The notes: generated from the letters alone by a model not told the origin. A stretch of 64,000 nucleotides of DNA from QAND01 sp003150225 (GCF_044357945.1 NZ_CP076563.1:992001-1056000); one strand, 5' to 3'; shown: positions 25,839 to 34,064, counted from the stretch's first letter. Numbers and translations are program-made.

Positions 25839-25880
25839 GGTTTGCAAACCAATTATAGTGTATGCTCATCCGTTTTTCAA
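25839..25880 (-). promoter_or_regulatory. TetR gene promoter and palindromic operator
   Basis: On the - strand -35 TTGAAA (25880-25875), 17-base spacer, -10 TATAAT (25857-25852). The perfect palindrome GGTTTGCAAACC (25839-25850) follows at once and would cover the start site. Confidence 0.8.
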
Positions 25881-26171
25881 GACGGGGACAGTGATTGTTT
25901 CAAAAAAACTGTCAGACAATACTACGCGAAATGAATGGACAAGAAACCCTTTATAGAATAAATAAGGAAGAATCTCAACGTTTCCGGCGCACAGACTTAG
26001 AGGAGCAAGTTTATTTGACCCCCAACTATTTGGTCTCACATAAAAGCAAATGCGCTCAAAAGCCTTTATTTATCGTGTTTTTTATCAATATAGATAACTT
26101 AATTTTAACCCCTCTTAAGAAAAAAAGGGGTTAATTTTTAACTATAAGAAACCTAGTAACAGCATAATATC
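25881..26171. other. Non-coding stretch with internal repeat copy B
   Basis: Between the TetR promoter and the broken doc gene. It contains internal repeat copy B (26015-26133) and a T-rich end. A 79-codon open frame here is not credible: it runs through the repeat and has no ribosome site. No gene is called. Confidence 0.6.
26015..26133. repeat. Internal repeat, copy B
   Basis: 119 bases resembling 22955-23073, offset 3060 bases, same orientation. Shared landmarks are CCCCAACTAT, GCGCTCAAAAGCCTTT, TTTATCGT and the TTTTAACCCC...GGGGTTA hairpin. Unlike copy A it is not preceded by tRNA sequence. Confidence 0.7.
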
Positions 26172-26549
26172 TCATACACTATGCTCTAGTATCCAGCTTT
26201 GCAACGCTTCGACGGTCATTTCACCAGCCGCCAAGGTCAACCCGATTTCGACCACTTCCTGGTCAGTACAGCTAATTTATACCCCGTTCAATTCTAAGAA
26301 TACGAGCATAGCCAGTATTCCAATACGCTTATTTCCATCTACAAATGGATGATTCTGAACCAGGCCATAACCAAGTCTTGCGGCTTTCATCTCAATGGTT
26401 CGGTATAAAGGTATTCTATCGAATGTCTGAAAAGGAGCTTCCAAGGCAGATTCTAATCCTCCGTCATCCCGTATACCTTCTAAGCCTCCAGTCTTTTGAA
26501 GCAATACCCTATGCATCGCAATTACTTGGTCTTTGCTGAGTCGCTTCAC
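26172..26549 (-). pseudogene. doc: Doc (death-on-curing) toxin gene with in-frame nonsense codon
   Basis: The frame starts with KRLSKDQVIAMHRVLLQKTGG and contains the Fic/Doc catalytic motif HPFVDGNKR. It reads 90 residues to LELNGV and then a TAA at 26279-26277. After that stop the same frame continues with ISCTDQEVVEIGLTLAAGEM and VEALQSWILEHSV to a TGA at 26172, exactly the expected Doc C-terminus and giving the family's usual length of about 125 residues. Doc phosphorylates EF-Tu. The truncated product keeps the motif but lacks the C-terminal helices, so activity is doubtful. It overlaps the antitoxin stop by four bases. A sequencing error at one base is the alternative. Confidence 0.88.
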
Positions 26550-26788
26550 TTTGCCAACTCCTCGAATGCGCTAAGATGTTTAGAGAGAATGCGTTGGCTA
26601 ATTGTGCTTACATCGTCATCTCTGGCCGTTTGCGCCGCTTGATACTCACTAAACTGTATCACAATGTACCTGGGGGTATTATTCTTTAAGATAACTGCAG
26701 CACCATTTTCATCAACCAAATGTGCAACTCTAGAGAAATTCTGATTGGCCTCCGTAATAGAAACCAAGCTGTTCGTATCAATCTTCAT
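26546..26788 (-). CDS. phd: Phd/YefM-type antitoxin
   Basis: 80 residues: KIDTNSLVSITEANQNFSRVAHLVDENGAAVILKNNTPRYIVI is the Phd/YefM N-terminal DNA-binding and dimerising domain, followed by a polar C-terminal tail that would clamp the toxin. It is translationally coupled to the Doc gene by a four-base overlap. A Phd antitoxin represses its own operon and neutralises Doc. With the toxin interrupted, the antitoxin may persist as a relic or as protection against related modules. Confidence 0.88.
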   Translation of the reverse strand: MKIDTNSLVSITEANQNFSRVAHLVDENGAAVILKNNTPRYIVIQFSEYQAAQTARDDDVSTISQRILSKHLSAFEELAK

Positions 26789-26846
26789 GTTTATCCCTCC
26801 TAATCATAGTATATCCAATTATAGGAGAAATTCAACCTATTTTCCC

Positions 26847-27518
26847 TCACAAAACATAGAACAAGATAGCTAGTAGGTGTAGTATGCTGCCCCCCAATAC
26901 GAATATGTGGAAAACGCCGTGTATATAGTGATGCTTCTTCCCAACCCCATAGAGGACGGCACCCACTGTATAGGATACCCCTCCCGCCAGAATCAGCCAA
27001 AAACCGTCCATGCCAACAGCTTCAACGAGTAACGGAATTTTAAAGATAATAGCCCAACCAATGCCGATATAACAGATCATGGAAAACGCTTGATAGCGTT
27101 TTAGGTCGATAGCCGTTAGCACGATGGCAACGATAGCCAACGACCAGACGATAGCAAAGAGGATCCAACTGGATACCGGGTCGATAGGCCGCATAGCGCT
27201 CAATAGAATTGGGGTGTATGTGCCAGCTATGAGTGAATAGATGGTGCAATGGTCAATCACCTGCAAAACCCGCTTGCCCATCCCCTCGCGTAGGCCGTGG
27301 TATATACTGGACATTGTATACAGTAATATCATAGTCACACCGAAGATAGCCCCGCTGACCACGCCCCAGCCATTGCCATGGACCGCCGCCACAATCACAC
27401 ATAGCACAAGTGCCACCACACCGATGGCCCCGCCAACAATATGTGAGATCATGTTGAAGCGTTCTTCACCTTTTGTATAGGCGGGCAATTCTCTATCCCT
27501 TAGTTTTATACGCTTCAC
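26847..27518 (-). CDS. Hemolysin III (PAQR/YqfA) family membrane protein
   Basis: 223 residues with seven hydrophobic segments. The PAQR family histidines are visible in SSIYHGLREG and VLQVIDHCTIYSLIAGTYTP near the middle and in HGVFHIFVLGGSILH near the end, and could hold a metal. N-terminal ERFNMISHIVGGAIGV is typical of bacterial YqfA/HlyIII proteins. Function in bacteria is unsettled (membrane homeostasis, proposed hydrolase). It lies in the integrated element as apparent cargo, downstream of the DUF4143 ATPase gene on the same strand. Confidence 0.9.
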   Translation of the reverse strand: MKRIKLRDRELPAYTKGEERFNMISHIVGGAIGVVALVLCVIVAAVHGNGWGVVSGAIFGVTMILLYTMSSIYHGLREGMGKRVLQVIDHCTIYSLIAGTYTPILLSAMRPIDPVSSWILFAIVWSLAIVAIVLTAIDLKRYQAFSMICYIGIGWAIIFKIPLLVEAVGMDGFWLILAGGVSYTVGAVLYGVGKKHHYIHGVFHIFVLGGSILHLLAILFYVL

Positions 27519-27659
27519 AATCGCACCCCCTTGCCAATATTATATGATATCCTATTCGCAGAAAATAGTCGAAGAGATCACGAAGAAACTCATAACATTA
27601 ATCTCAGATCGATATAAAAAGAGGAGCCCGGCAAATGCCAGACCCCACTAGAATATGTT

Positions 27660-29120
27660 TTATTCTATTCCACGATACCCGTGCCTTTCTGCGTTTCCAA
27701 GTAAATACAAAAAAGCAAAAGCAGGAATCCTCAACATTTTTTTCCCAGATGGTGTACTATGTATACCAAAATCTTTTATGGTTTTTGTAACAACAATTGC
27801 CACAGAAGATTCTTCACATAGCTCTACAATAGCATCATCATCAGGAATTGAAGCATTGTCACGATACTTAACCTCGATAAGAATGTTTTTAATATTAGGG
27901 TAGTCCACTACGATATCAATTTCTTTATTTTTTTTACCCCCACGGAAATATCCTACAGCAGTAGCAAACTGATAGTAAAAAGCAGCAATATGTTTATATA
28001 CAGCGGTTTCCACCACTTTTCCCATTTCAATAGGATCTGTCATGATAGATTCGTCCATTAATACTGCATTGCGAATCGCAGCATCTGCTATATATATTTT
28101 CGGTCGTGCCTTCAATATTTTTTTACCAGCCATCTCAATCGGCCAACTTTGATAAATCAAATTTGCGCTTTCTAAATACTGAATATAATTTTCTACCGTC
28201 ACCCGTGATACGCCATTCAATTCTTTTGCAATCGCATCAATAGCAACGATTTGGGATGAAGTATTACATAAATATAGAAAGATGCGTTCCAATTCCGTTG
28301 AATTACGGATTCTGTACAACGATGGCAGGTCGCGCTTTAATACCTTATCCACAACATCTTCTCTCATGATTTGCTGCGCCATCAAATCATTGTCTGCAAG
28401 AGCTAGTTCGGGGAAACCTCCTACCTGCAAATACCGCATAAAGTGATTTTGTACTTTGGACAATTGTATCATAATTTGTGTACGCTCAATTTGGGTTTTA
28501 TTCAAAAGAGATGTTACCTTCAGATCAAACGGGATCTCAGGGCGCTCTAATTCAAGTAACTCACAATATTCATAAAAGGACAATGTTGGAACTTGAATAA
28601 TCGACCATCTTCCTGCACCACTCTCTTGACTGCCTTTCATCAATGCAGGACTTGCAGAACCTGTAGCTACTACATGTGTATCTGGTTGAGTATCATATAT
28701 TGTTTTTAGCCAACGATCCCAGTCCTGTGCATATTGGACTTCGTCAAAAAAGTAATACACATCCTGATCAGCATATATATTTTCGTGATAGCATTCTAGT
28801 ACTTCCTGAAACTGACTTAACTTCAACATCGGATGATCCATCGAAATAAAAACAATTTTTTGTGGAGCAACACCCGCGCTTAGGAGCTCTTCAATCATCT
28901 GATACTGAATAGTAGTTTTGCCCACCCTACGTGTTCCAGTAAGCACTACTATCCTACGAATATCTTTATTATTTAAGCGTTTCATTGCTTCATAAAAGGC
29001 AAATCTTTTATACGTCTTAGTCATTCTAGGATTAACTGTTCCTGTCTTCCACCAAGGATTATAAGCTGTTAAAACTTTTAAAATGCCATCTTTAGAAATA
29101 ATAGACACGATCTCAATCAC
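27660..29120 (-). CDS. ATPase with C-terminal DUF4143 domain
   Basis: 486 residues from a GTG at 29120 closely preceded by GAGGAG; the GTG at codon 5 is an alternative. AAA-type Walker A GTRRVGKTT and Walker B YYFFDEVQ lie in the first 140 residues, with the sensor region HVVATGSAS. The C-terminal DUF4143 part has the nuclease-like pattern EIDIVVDY...NILIEVKYRD. This family is common in Clostridia and Bacteroidia, often in mobile or variable regions; its role is unknown. Codon use is visibly AT-rich compared with the core genes, supporting transfer. A promoter TTGATG-16-TATAAT lies at 29162-29135 on the - strand. Confidence 0.88.
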   Translation of the reverse strand: MIEIVSIISKDGILKVLTAYNPWWKTGTVNPRMTKTYKRFAFYEAMKRLNNKDIRRIVVLTGTRRVGKTTIQYQMIEELLSAGVAPQKIVFISMDHPMLKLSQFQEVLECYHENIYADQDVYYFFDEVQYAQDWDRWLKTIYDTQPDTHVVATGSASPALMKGSQESGAGRWSIIQVPTLSFYEYCELLELERPEIPFDLKVTSLLNKTQIERTQIMIQLSKVQNHFMRYLQVGGFPELALADNDLMAQQIMREDVVDKVLKRDLPSLYRIRNSTELERIFLYLCNTSSQIVAIDAIAKELNGVSRVTVENYIQYLESANLIYQSWPIEMAGKKILKARPKIYIADAAIRNAVLMDESIMTDPIEMGKVVETAVYKHIAAFYYQFATAVGYFRGGKKNKEIDIVVDYPNIKNILIEVKYRDNASIPDDDAIVELCEESSVAIVVTKTIKDFGIHSTPSGKKMLRIPAFAFLYLLGNAERHGYRGIE

Positions 29121-29538
29121 ACTCCTCTATACCCATTATATCAAAAAATCAATTTTCATCAACAATAATTAATAGTATACTTTGCATTATTGTCGGTAAA
29201 ATTGTTTTTTATGTCTTTTTATATAATAATCGTTTATATAGAATTATTCATGGCAGTTGTACAATTATTGGCCATTAGGATATGCAGCCATACCAATAAC
29301 CAATAAATAGCTCGGATTGCTCCGGACTATTTCGTTTTCTATCCTTTCATAAAAACCTCCACATAATACATTGGCCGATTCATCAAAAACCATTCTCCCT
29401 TATCCCCATCTCATTAACTTGAAGAGTTCCAATACTTACCAATATGTTTATTGCTTTCCCCGTTATTTGTGATAATTTGGTGATTGGAAGATATTTCCAC
29501 GATTTTTGTTGTCGAAGTAACAAGTAGGAGGGTGCCTT
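29121..29538. other. AT-rich non-coding stretch
   Basis: About 400 bases between the divergent ATPase and lipoprotein genes. It carries the ATPase promoter at its left edge; otherwise I see only AT-rich sequence with no convincing gene, RNA or strong hairpin. Confidence 0.6.
29135..29162 (-). promoter_or_regulatory. Promoter of DUF4143 ATPase gene
   Basis: On the - strand -35 TTGATG (29162-29157), 16-base spacer, -10 TATAAT (29140-29135), about 15 bases before the GTG start, giving a very short leader. Confidence 0.65.
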
Positions 29539-29712
29539 TTGAAACGTCTATCTTTGCTTTTATCTTTCTTATGCAGTTTATGCATCTTGGCTGGATGTAC
29601 TGAAAGTACTGTATCAAGCAACCCAAAATCTACATCGAATTGCGGCATCAATAGTGTTCTCTGGTATTGCAATCATCATGGCGTACAATGGAGAAAAAAG
29701 GGAGGGGCATAA
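29539..29712 (+). CDS. Small Cys/His-containing lipoprotein
   Basis: 57 residues from a TTG at 29539 with GGAGGGTG upstream. The N-terminus KRLSLLLSFLCSLCILAGC is a textbook lipoprotein signal with lipobox LAGC, so Cys20 would be lipidated at the outer face of the membrane. The mature part is only 38 residues, begins TESTVSSNPKST and contains Cys, Cys, His, His (NCGINSVLWYCNHHG), which could bind metal or form a disulfide. I do not recognise a family. It is inside the integrated element next to the prophage remnant and is followed by a perfect terminator that overlaps its stop codon. Confidence 0.65.
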   Translation: MKRLSLLLSFLCSLCILAGCTESTVSSNPKSTSNCGINSVLWYCNHHGVQWRKKGGA

Positions 29713-29723
29713 CCCCTCCCTTT
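29697..29723. terminator. Terminator after small lipoprotein gene
   Basis: AAAGGGAGGGG pairs perfectly with CCCCTCCCTTT around CATAA. It contains the lipoprotein stop codon and has A/T flanks on both sides. Confidence 0.85.
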
Positions 29724-29724
29724 C

Positions 29725-29859
29725 TCATTGCTTCAAACATTCGTATAAATAAGATTTTTGCTGCTTTGTTAGCCCTTGTTTATTGATATAGTTATATATT
29801 TTCTTGTTCTTCGACCCGCTAATCGCATTCCCTTTCGTATTCTTATCTGATTCAAAGGT
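29725..29859 (-). pseudogene. C-terminal fragment of a phage-type protein
   Basis: The last 44 residues of a - strand frame, with SKNKKIYNYINKQGLTKQQK before the end, resemble the C-terminal tails of phage structural proteins from Clostridia. Upstream of this the frame runs antisense to a + strand gene fragment and loses that character. It ends at the terminator at 29697-29723. It is best read as a relic on the opposite strand to the rest of the prophage; family not certain. Confidence 0.3.
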
Positions 29860-29869
29860 GTTACATTCT

Positions 29870-30268
29870 TGTCTTAATAACAAAAGTACAGCCTCTAAAG
29901 CTGTGTGGGCGGAACGTAGATCAACAGAACGGCTGTCATATATACAAAGAATAAAGCCGACATTGCCTAAGGTGGTATCCAGTAATAATGTCTTATTACA
30001 AAACACGGTTGACGTGGCGTCTAGTCTTGTTACTGGCATAGTACCAAAAAAAGTTGAACTTTCTAACGTACATGTCATTTCCGGCTATGGGACATCCACA
30101 AAGCTTCGTGCTGCAAACGCGCTTGTATCCGCATATGGAGGCAATGGCTGGAAATGGCAAAAGAAAACTGGTACAATACAAACGGACACATTTTCCTATG
30201 AAATACATTGGTATGAGTACCTAGGGAAACAATATGAATCCAAATTAAAGGCGGTGAGACGGGTATGA
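29870..30268 (+). pseudogene. C-terminal fragment of a prophage protein (possibly minor head protein)
   Basis: Open frame (upstream limit unclear, formally from 29804) whose last 80 residues look genuine: SNVHVISGYGTSTKLRAANA, GGNGWKWQKKTGTI, then HWYEYLGKQYESKLKAVRRV. The ATGA overlap with the next gene supports translation in this frame. Its place directly before the DUF-type and YjcQ genes is where minor head/morphogenesis proteins end in Clostridial phages, so it may be such a C-terminus; this is inference from order only. The N-terminal part, and all genes that should precede it (terminase, portal), are missing. Confidence 0.45.
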
Positions 30269-30498
30269 AAGTGAGATACGTTGGGGAAAGCTTTGGGGTT
30301 GATGCCCTTACAAATGGCAAGACATATGAATGCCTTGGCGTTGAGTTGGACCTACTTCGCATCATCGACGATAGCGAAGAAGATTATCTCTATTCATCCA
30401 TTAATCCAGCGCCTCTAGATCGAAGCTCCATTGGAGGGAAATGGGAAATCGTAGAAGATGACGAAAAAGGCACATTATCCCGCCTATTCAGACGCTAG
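30265..30498 (+). CDS. Small phage protein of unknown function
   Basis: 77 residues, coupled by ATGA to the upstream fragment and preceded by GGCGGTGAGACGGG. The sequence KVRYVGESFGVDALTNGKTY, then LLRIIDDSEEDYLYS is a compact beta-rich protein of a kind repeatedly found in Firmicute prophages between head protein genes. No function is known to me. It seems intact. Confidence 0.7.
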   Translation: MKVRYVGESFGVDALTNGKTYECLGVELDLLRIIDDSEEDYLYSSINPAPLDRSSIGGKWEIVEDDEKGTLSRLFRR

Positions 30499-30529
30499 GA
30501 TAGCGTCTTTTGCGTTTCAGGAGGTATAA

Positions 30530-30847
30530 ATGGACAACTTCAAAATAATCTACCGCATCCTGCGATATCTGGAGGACGCGATGGATTATCCAGAAATTGA
30601 TATAGATGCCTTTTCAGCTACGGCTCTAAATATCACAAAAGAGCGTTGGGATAGTATTATGGTGATGCTCGTGGAAAACGGATATATCAAAGGAGCCGTC
30701 GCAAGAGTGCATCAGAGGCAAAAGCCGCAACTGATGTTTCCTGAGAGAGCTCAAATCACCTTGAAAGGCCTTGAGTATCTGAACGAGAACAGCACGATGA
30801 AAAAAGTGGCATACGCCCTAAAAGGAGTAATTGACGTAATTAGTTAA
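30530..30847 (+). CDS. YjcQ family prophage protein
   Basis: 105 residues with AGGAGGT upstream. FKIIYRILRYLEDAMDYPEIDID near the N-terminus and ITLKGLEYLNENSTM near the C-terminus match YjcQ, a winged-helix-like family widespread in Firmicute prophages. The molecular role is unknown. It is intact and in its usual place just ahead of the scaffold gene. Confidence 0.82.
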   Translation: MDNFKIIYRILRYLEDAMDYPEIDIDAFSATALNITKERWDSIMVMLVENGYIKGAVARVHQRQKPQLMFPERAQITLKGLEYLNENSTMKKVAYALKGVIDVIS

Positions 30848-30985
30848 AATACCAAGATCAACCAAGCGCCGAAAGGCGCTTTTTTGATACCCAAAATTAC
30901 CCTTTGGCGCAGAGGGACTAAAGAAGTGCGCCCCGCAATACCGGGACTGGCCGGACAAAAAGGACAGCGGGAACAGGAGGAAACG

Positions 30986-31090
30986 ATGTTGGAGTGGCTG
31001 AAAACGATCCTAGGGGATCAGTACACCGAGGAAATCGACAAAAAGGTATCCGATGAAATTGGAAAAGGATTACCCTACCCCACCAGATGA
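30986..31090 (+). pseudogene. N-terminal fragment of phage scaffold/minor structural protein (GP20-like)
   Basis: From an ATG at 30986 with AGGAGG upstream, 34 residues starting MLEWLKTILGDQYTEEIDKK, which resembles the start of GP20-type phage scaffold proteins. The frame ends almost at once because a deletion has joined it to the middle of the Gp15 gene in another frame at about 31070. The rest of the scaffold and the major capsid genes are gone. Confidence 0.55.
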
Positions 31091-31502
31091 CCCAGGAGAG
31101 GCGTTAACCAAAGCGCTGTGGTTTTACTCCTGCGGGCGTGAAACGCCTCATACGGGGTCACACGGCGATTCAGCACAAGCCTATTCTTTCGATGATGACG
31201 ACAACCTGATTTATGCCGCCTTTCTCGACCAATACGGTGTGGATTTATCCGATATCCCCTATCTGCATTGGTGGAAGTTTCAAGCAATGTTTGAGAACCT
31301 ACGCCCTGACCACAAATTTTGCCAAGTAATGCATTACAGAACGGCAAAGATTGACCGGAAATGGCCCAAGGCACAACGGGATTTCTATACAGACATGAAA
31401 AAGCGCTACGCGATACGGGGGGCAGAAAAGAAAAAGATCACCCTAGCAGAGCGTGACAAGCAATGGAAGGATTACATAAAACAACGGCTTGGAGGTGAAT
31501 AA
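31053..31502 (+). pseudogene. Truncated phage Gp15-like protein
   Basis: The frame gives 149 residues. From about residue 14 it matches Gp15 of Firmicute phages: ALTKALWFYSCGRE, NLIYAAFLDQYGVDLSD, YLHWWKFQAMFENLRPDHKF and RTAKIDRKWPKAQRDFY. The normal Gp15 N-terminus (about 40 residues) is replaced by sequence read from the scaffold fragment in another frame. The C-terminus is intact and abuts the tape measure gene, its usual neighbour. It may still be translated from the ATG at 31053 but lacks a proper ribosome site. Confidence 0.7.
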
Positions 31503-32966
31503 ATGAGCAACAGCCTTGTCATTGATACAAAAATAGATAACTCTGGTGTAGACAAAGGATTAAAAGATATCTCTAGTCTCGTAGAAACTGGTGCTTCAAA
31601 AATCAAAAAAGCGCTTGGCGGTATCGGAATCACCAAATTAACAAAAGACGTTATTGGCCTAGCCAGCGACCTTGAAGAAGTCCAGAACGTTGTAGACGTC
31701 GCCTTTGGCAGCAGCGCTGATACAATCAACAAGTTTGCAAAAGACGCGGCAACGTCGTTTGGTCTCAGTGAGTTAAGCGCGAAGCAGTTTTCTGGAACCA
31801 TGGGCGCTATGCTGAAATCCATGGGTCTAACCGGTGATGCTGTGGTTAACATGTCCATGGATATTGTAGGATTGGCCGGGGACATGGCCTCTTTCTATAA
31901 CCTTGATCACCAAGAGGCGTTTGACAAAATTCGTTCTGGAATCGCCGGAGAGACCGAACCGCTTAAGCAGCTTGGTATCAATATGTCGGTGGCAAATCTA
32001 GAGGCCTATGCACTATCTCAAGGGATCAAAACCACATACAACGAAATGAGCGAGGCCGAAAAGGTAACCCTGCGCTATAACTACCTAATGAGCACCACCG
32101 CTGATGCCCAAGGCGATTTTACCCGTACCCAGGATAGTTTTGCGAACCAACTTAGAATTGCAAAACTTGAGGTACAAACCGCAGGCGCAGCCATTGGCAA
32201 AGAGCTACTTCCGGTAGCAACGCAAGGAGCAAAGGTGGTTGGGAATCTCGCAAAAACCGTCCTTCCCAGCGTGGCTAAAGCGCTTAAATGGGTGCTGGAT
32301 AATAGTAAAACGCTGTTGCCTATCGCTGCGGGTCTTTTGACTACTTATAAAGGCTACAAGATCTTCAATGATATCACCAAATATTTAAACGGTTTTGTCA
32401 CCAAAATGGCAGCGAAAAAGGCGGCAATGATTGCGGACACAGCGGCAACAGTAGCCGCGACAGCTACAAACGCTGCCTTCAGTTCATCGACCGCGGCACA
32501 AACAGTCGCTCTAAATGCTGGCACCCTTGCAACAGCAGCTCAGACAGCGGCGGTCAGCGCATTAGCGGCGGCAAAGGCAGCTTTGCTGAATCCTCTTGGT
32601 CTAGCTGTTGTTGGAATTGGAGCGCTTACAGCGGCAATGATTGCGTTTGTTGACACATCAGATCCAGAACTTGAGGCCATACAAGCAAATACTGAGGCAA
32701 TAAAGGAAAGGACAAAGGCACATCAAGACCTGGTACAAGCCCAGAAAGAAAATGCGGAATCTCAACTTGGCGAGATAGCTTTAGCCCAAAACTTATATGA
32801 TCAGCTTAACGAGTTGGCTGGTGTAGATGGGACAATCAATGAAGCAGACGTTGCTCGCGCGCAAGTGCTGGCTAATATGCTGAACCCAGTTCTTGGTGAA
32901 ACAATTCAGTTAAATAAGGATGGCACGGCAACTCCTGGACATGGTAACTGGGTATATGGGGGGTGA
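31503..32966 (+). pseudogene. Phage tail tape measure protein, C-terminally truncated
   Basis: 487 residues remain. The N-terminal part SLVIDTKIDNSGVDKGLKDI and the core EVQNVVDVAFG, AKQFSGTMGAMLKSMGL, IRSGIAGETEPLKQLGINMS are unmistakable for tape measure proteins of Siphoviridae-like phages. A hydrophobic Ala-rich section (about 300-390) follows, then a coiled coil. It ends at a deletion joint near 32920, after which the frame reads lysin-gene sequence out of frame for some 15 residues. Intact homologues are usually much longer. The distal tail and tail-fibre genes that should follow are deleted. Confidence 0.85.
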
Positions 32967-33426
32967 AGTCCAACAGCCTACTCCCGTCCCTAGTACAAAG
33001 GAGATTGATGCATTCTATCGGGTCCGCACCCGAAAGCATGGCTGGCTCCCAGAGGTATGTAACCTTGCAGACTATGCCGGGTGGGAGGATAGTCCCATTA
33101 CCGATGTGTCCATCGGGGTGTCCCATGGGTCGGTAAAGTACCGGGCGCATGTGATGGGTGGCGACTGGCTCCCCTGGGTAACTGGATACAACATCAATGA
33201 TGTCGTGAACGGTTACGCTGGTAATGGGAAAGTGATCGACGCCATCGAGGTGTATTTCTATACCCCTGATGATATTCGGCCCTATCAGAAAGCCAAGTAC
33301 CGCGTGGCTCCTGTGGGTGGCGGGTATTACGCCTTCCAGTACGATAGCGAGACCACCAACGGCCAGGATGGATATGCCGGGCTGTTTGGCAAGGCCATTG
33401 GCAAATTCCAGCTAACCATCGAATAG
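32920..33426 (+). pseudogene. Phage endolysin C-terminal domain, catalytic part deleted
   Basis: 168 residues. After a PTPVPSTKE linker, the domain (VRTRKHGWLPEVCNL, AGWEDSPITDVSIGVSHGSV, MGGDWLPWVTGYN, PYQKAKYRVAPVGGGYY, KAIGKFQLTIE) matches the C-terminal domain of GH25- or amidase-type endolysins from Clostridial prophages. The catalytic domain normally in front is absent; the deletion joint with the tape measure gene is near 32920. The ATG at 32920 has no good ribosome site. The domain by itself cannot cut peptidoglycan. Confidence 0.78.
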
Positions 33427-33439
33427 GGGGTGATTGGAT

Positions 33440-33787
33440 GTGGAAGTAGCGTTATCGATTTTCTCGGTTCTTGGGATCAATGGTATTTTGCTGTTTTTCA
33501 TCAAGCGGTTCTTTGACAAGAAGGACAGCGAGGCGAAGGAGGAAAAAGCGGATAGAGACGCGCTAGTCAAAGAGGTGCGGACAGGCCTTGATACCATCCG
33601 TTTGTTGGCTTATGCCAGACTATCCGAGGAAATCGAGAGGTTGTTGAACAAGGGATACGCCACCCCATCGGAGCGGCGGATTCTGGAGGAGATGTTTTTG
33701 AATTACAAGGCCCATGGGTGGAATGGAGATATGGATTCTAGGATAGAGAAGGTTCATACCCTCCCCACCAAGGACTTGAAACATTAA
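33440..33787 (+). CDS. Small membrane protein of the phage lysis module
   Basis: About 115 residues; start is GTG at 33440 or TTG at 33434, with GGGGGTG upstream. One N-terminal membrane helix (ALSIFSVLGINGILLFFIKRFF) is followed by a charged helical segment (DKKDSEAKEEKADRDALVKE). It lies between the lysin fragment and the holin, where Firmicute phages often have an XhlA- or spanin-like membrane partner. I cannot name the family. Confidence 0.7.
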   Translation: MEVALSIFSVLGINGILLFFIKRFFDKKDSEAKEEKADRDALVKEVRTGLDTIRLLAYARLSEEIERLLNKGYATPSERRILEEMFLNYKAHGWNGDMDSRIEKVHTLPTKDLKH

Positions 33788-33800
33788 GGAGGAATTTGTG

Positions 33801-34064
33801 ATGGAAATTCTGAACGACTACATTGTGGTATTGGTAATGGCGATCTGCCTGGCGATAGGATATATCATCAAGCATTTCCTGCCTATGGACAACAAATGGA
33901 TTCCCCTTATTATGGGGTGTCTAGGGGTCCTAATCAATGTGTGGGTGAATGCTTGGGGATTTACCCCTGAGGTTCTTCTGGGCGGCCTAGCAAGCGGTCT
34001 GGCTGCAACTGGTGCCTTTGAGATGGTTCGGAACCTTGTAGGTAGTGAAAATAAGGACGTATAA
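33801..34064 (+). CDS. Phage holin
   Basis: 87 residues from the ATG at 33801, eight bases after AAGGAGG (an overlapping GTG start is possible). Membrane segments IVVLVMAICLAIGYIIKHFL and WIPLIMGCLGVLINVWVN, then a Gly/Ala-rich third stretch ending in a short polar tail, fit the phage holin 5 type. A holin forms the membrane lesions that release the endolysin at lysis. It is the last gene of the prophage remnant and seems intact, although its endolysin is not. Confidence 0.82.
   Translation: MEILNDYIVVLVMAICLAIGYIIKHFLPMDNKWIPLIMGCLGVLINVWVNAWGFTPEVLLGGLASGLAATGAFEMVRNLVGSENKDV

Noticed and set aside
25895..26134. 79-codon + strand ORF as a phage or recombinase gene
   Set aside because: No ribosome site, runs through the internal repeat and its hairpin, and resembles no known recombinase.
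29725..30078. Complete 117-codon - strand gene
   Set aside because: Only the last 44 codons look protein-like; the rest is antisense to the + strand fragment that is coupled to the next gene.
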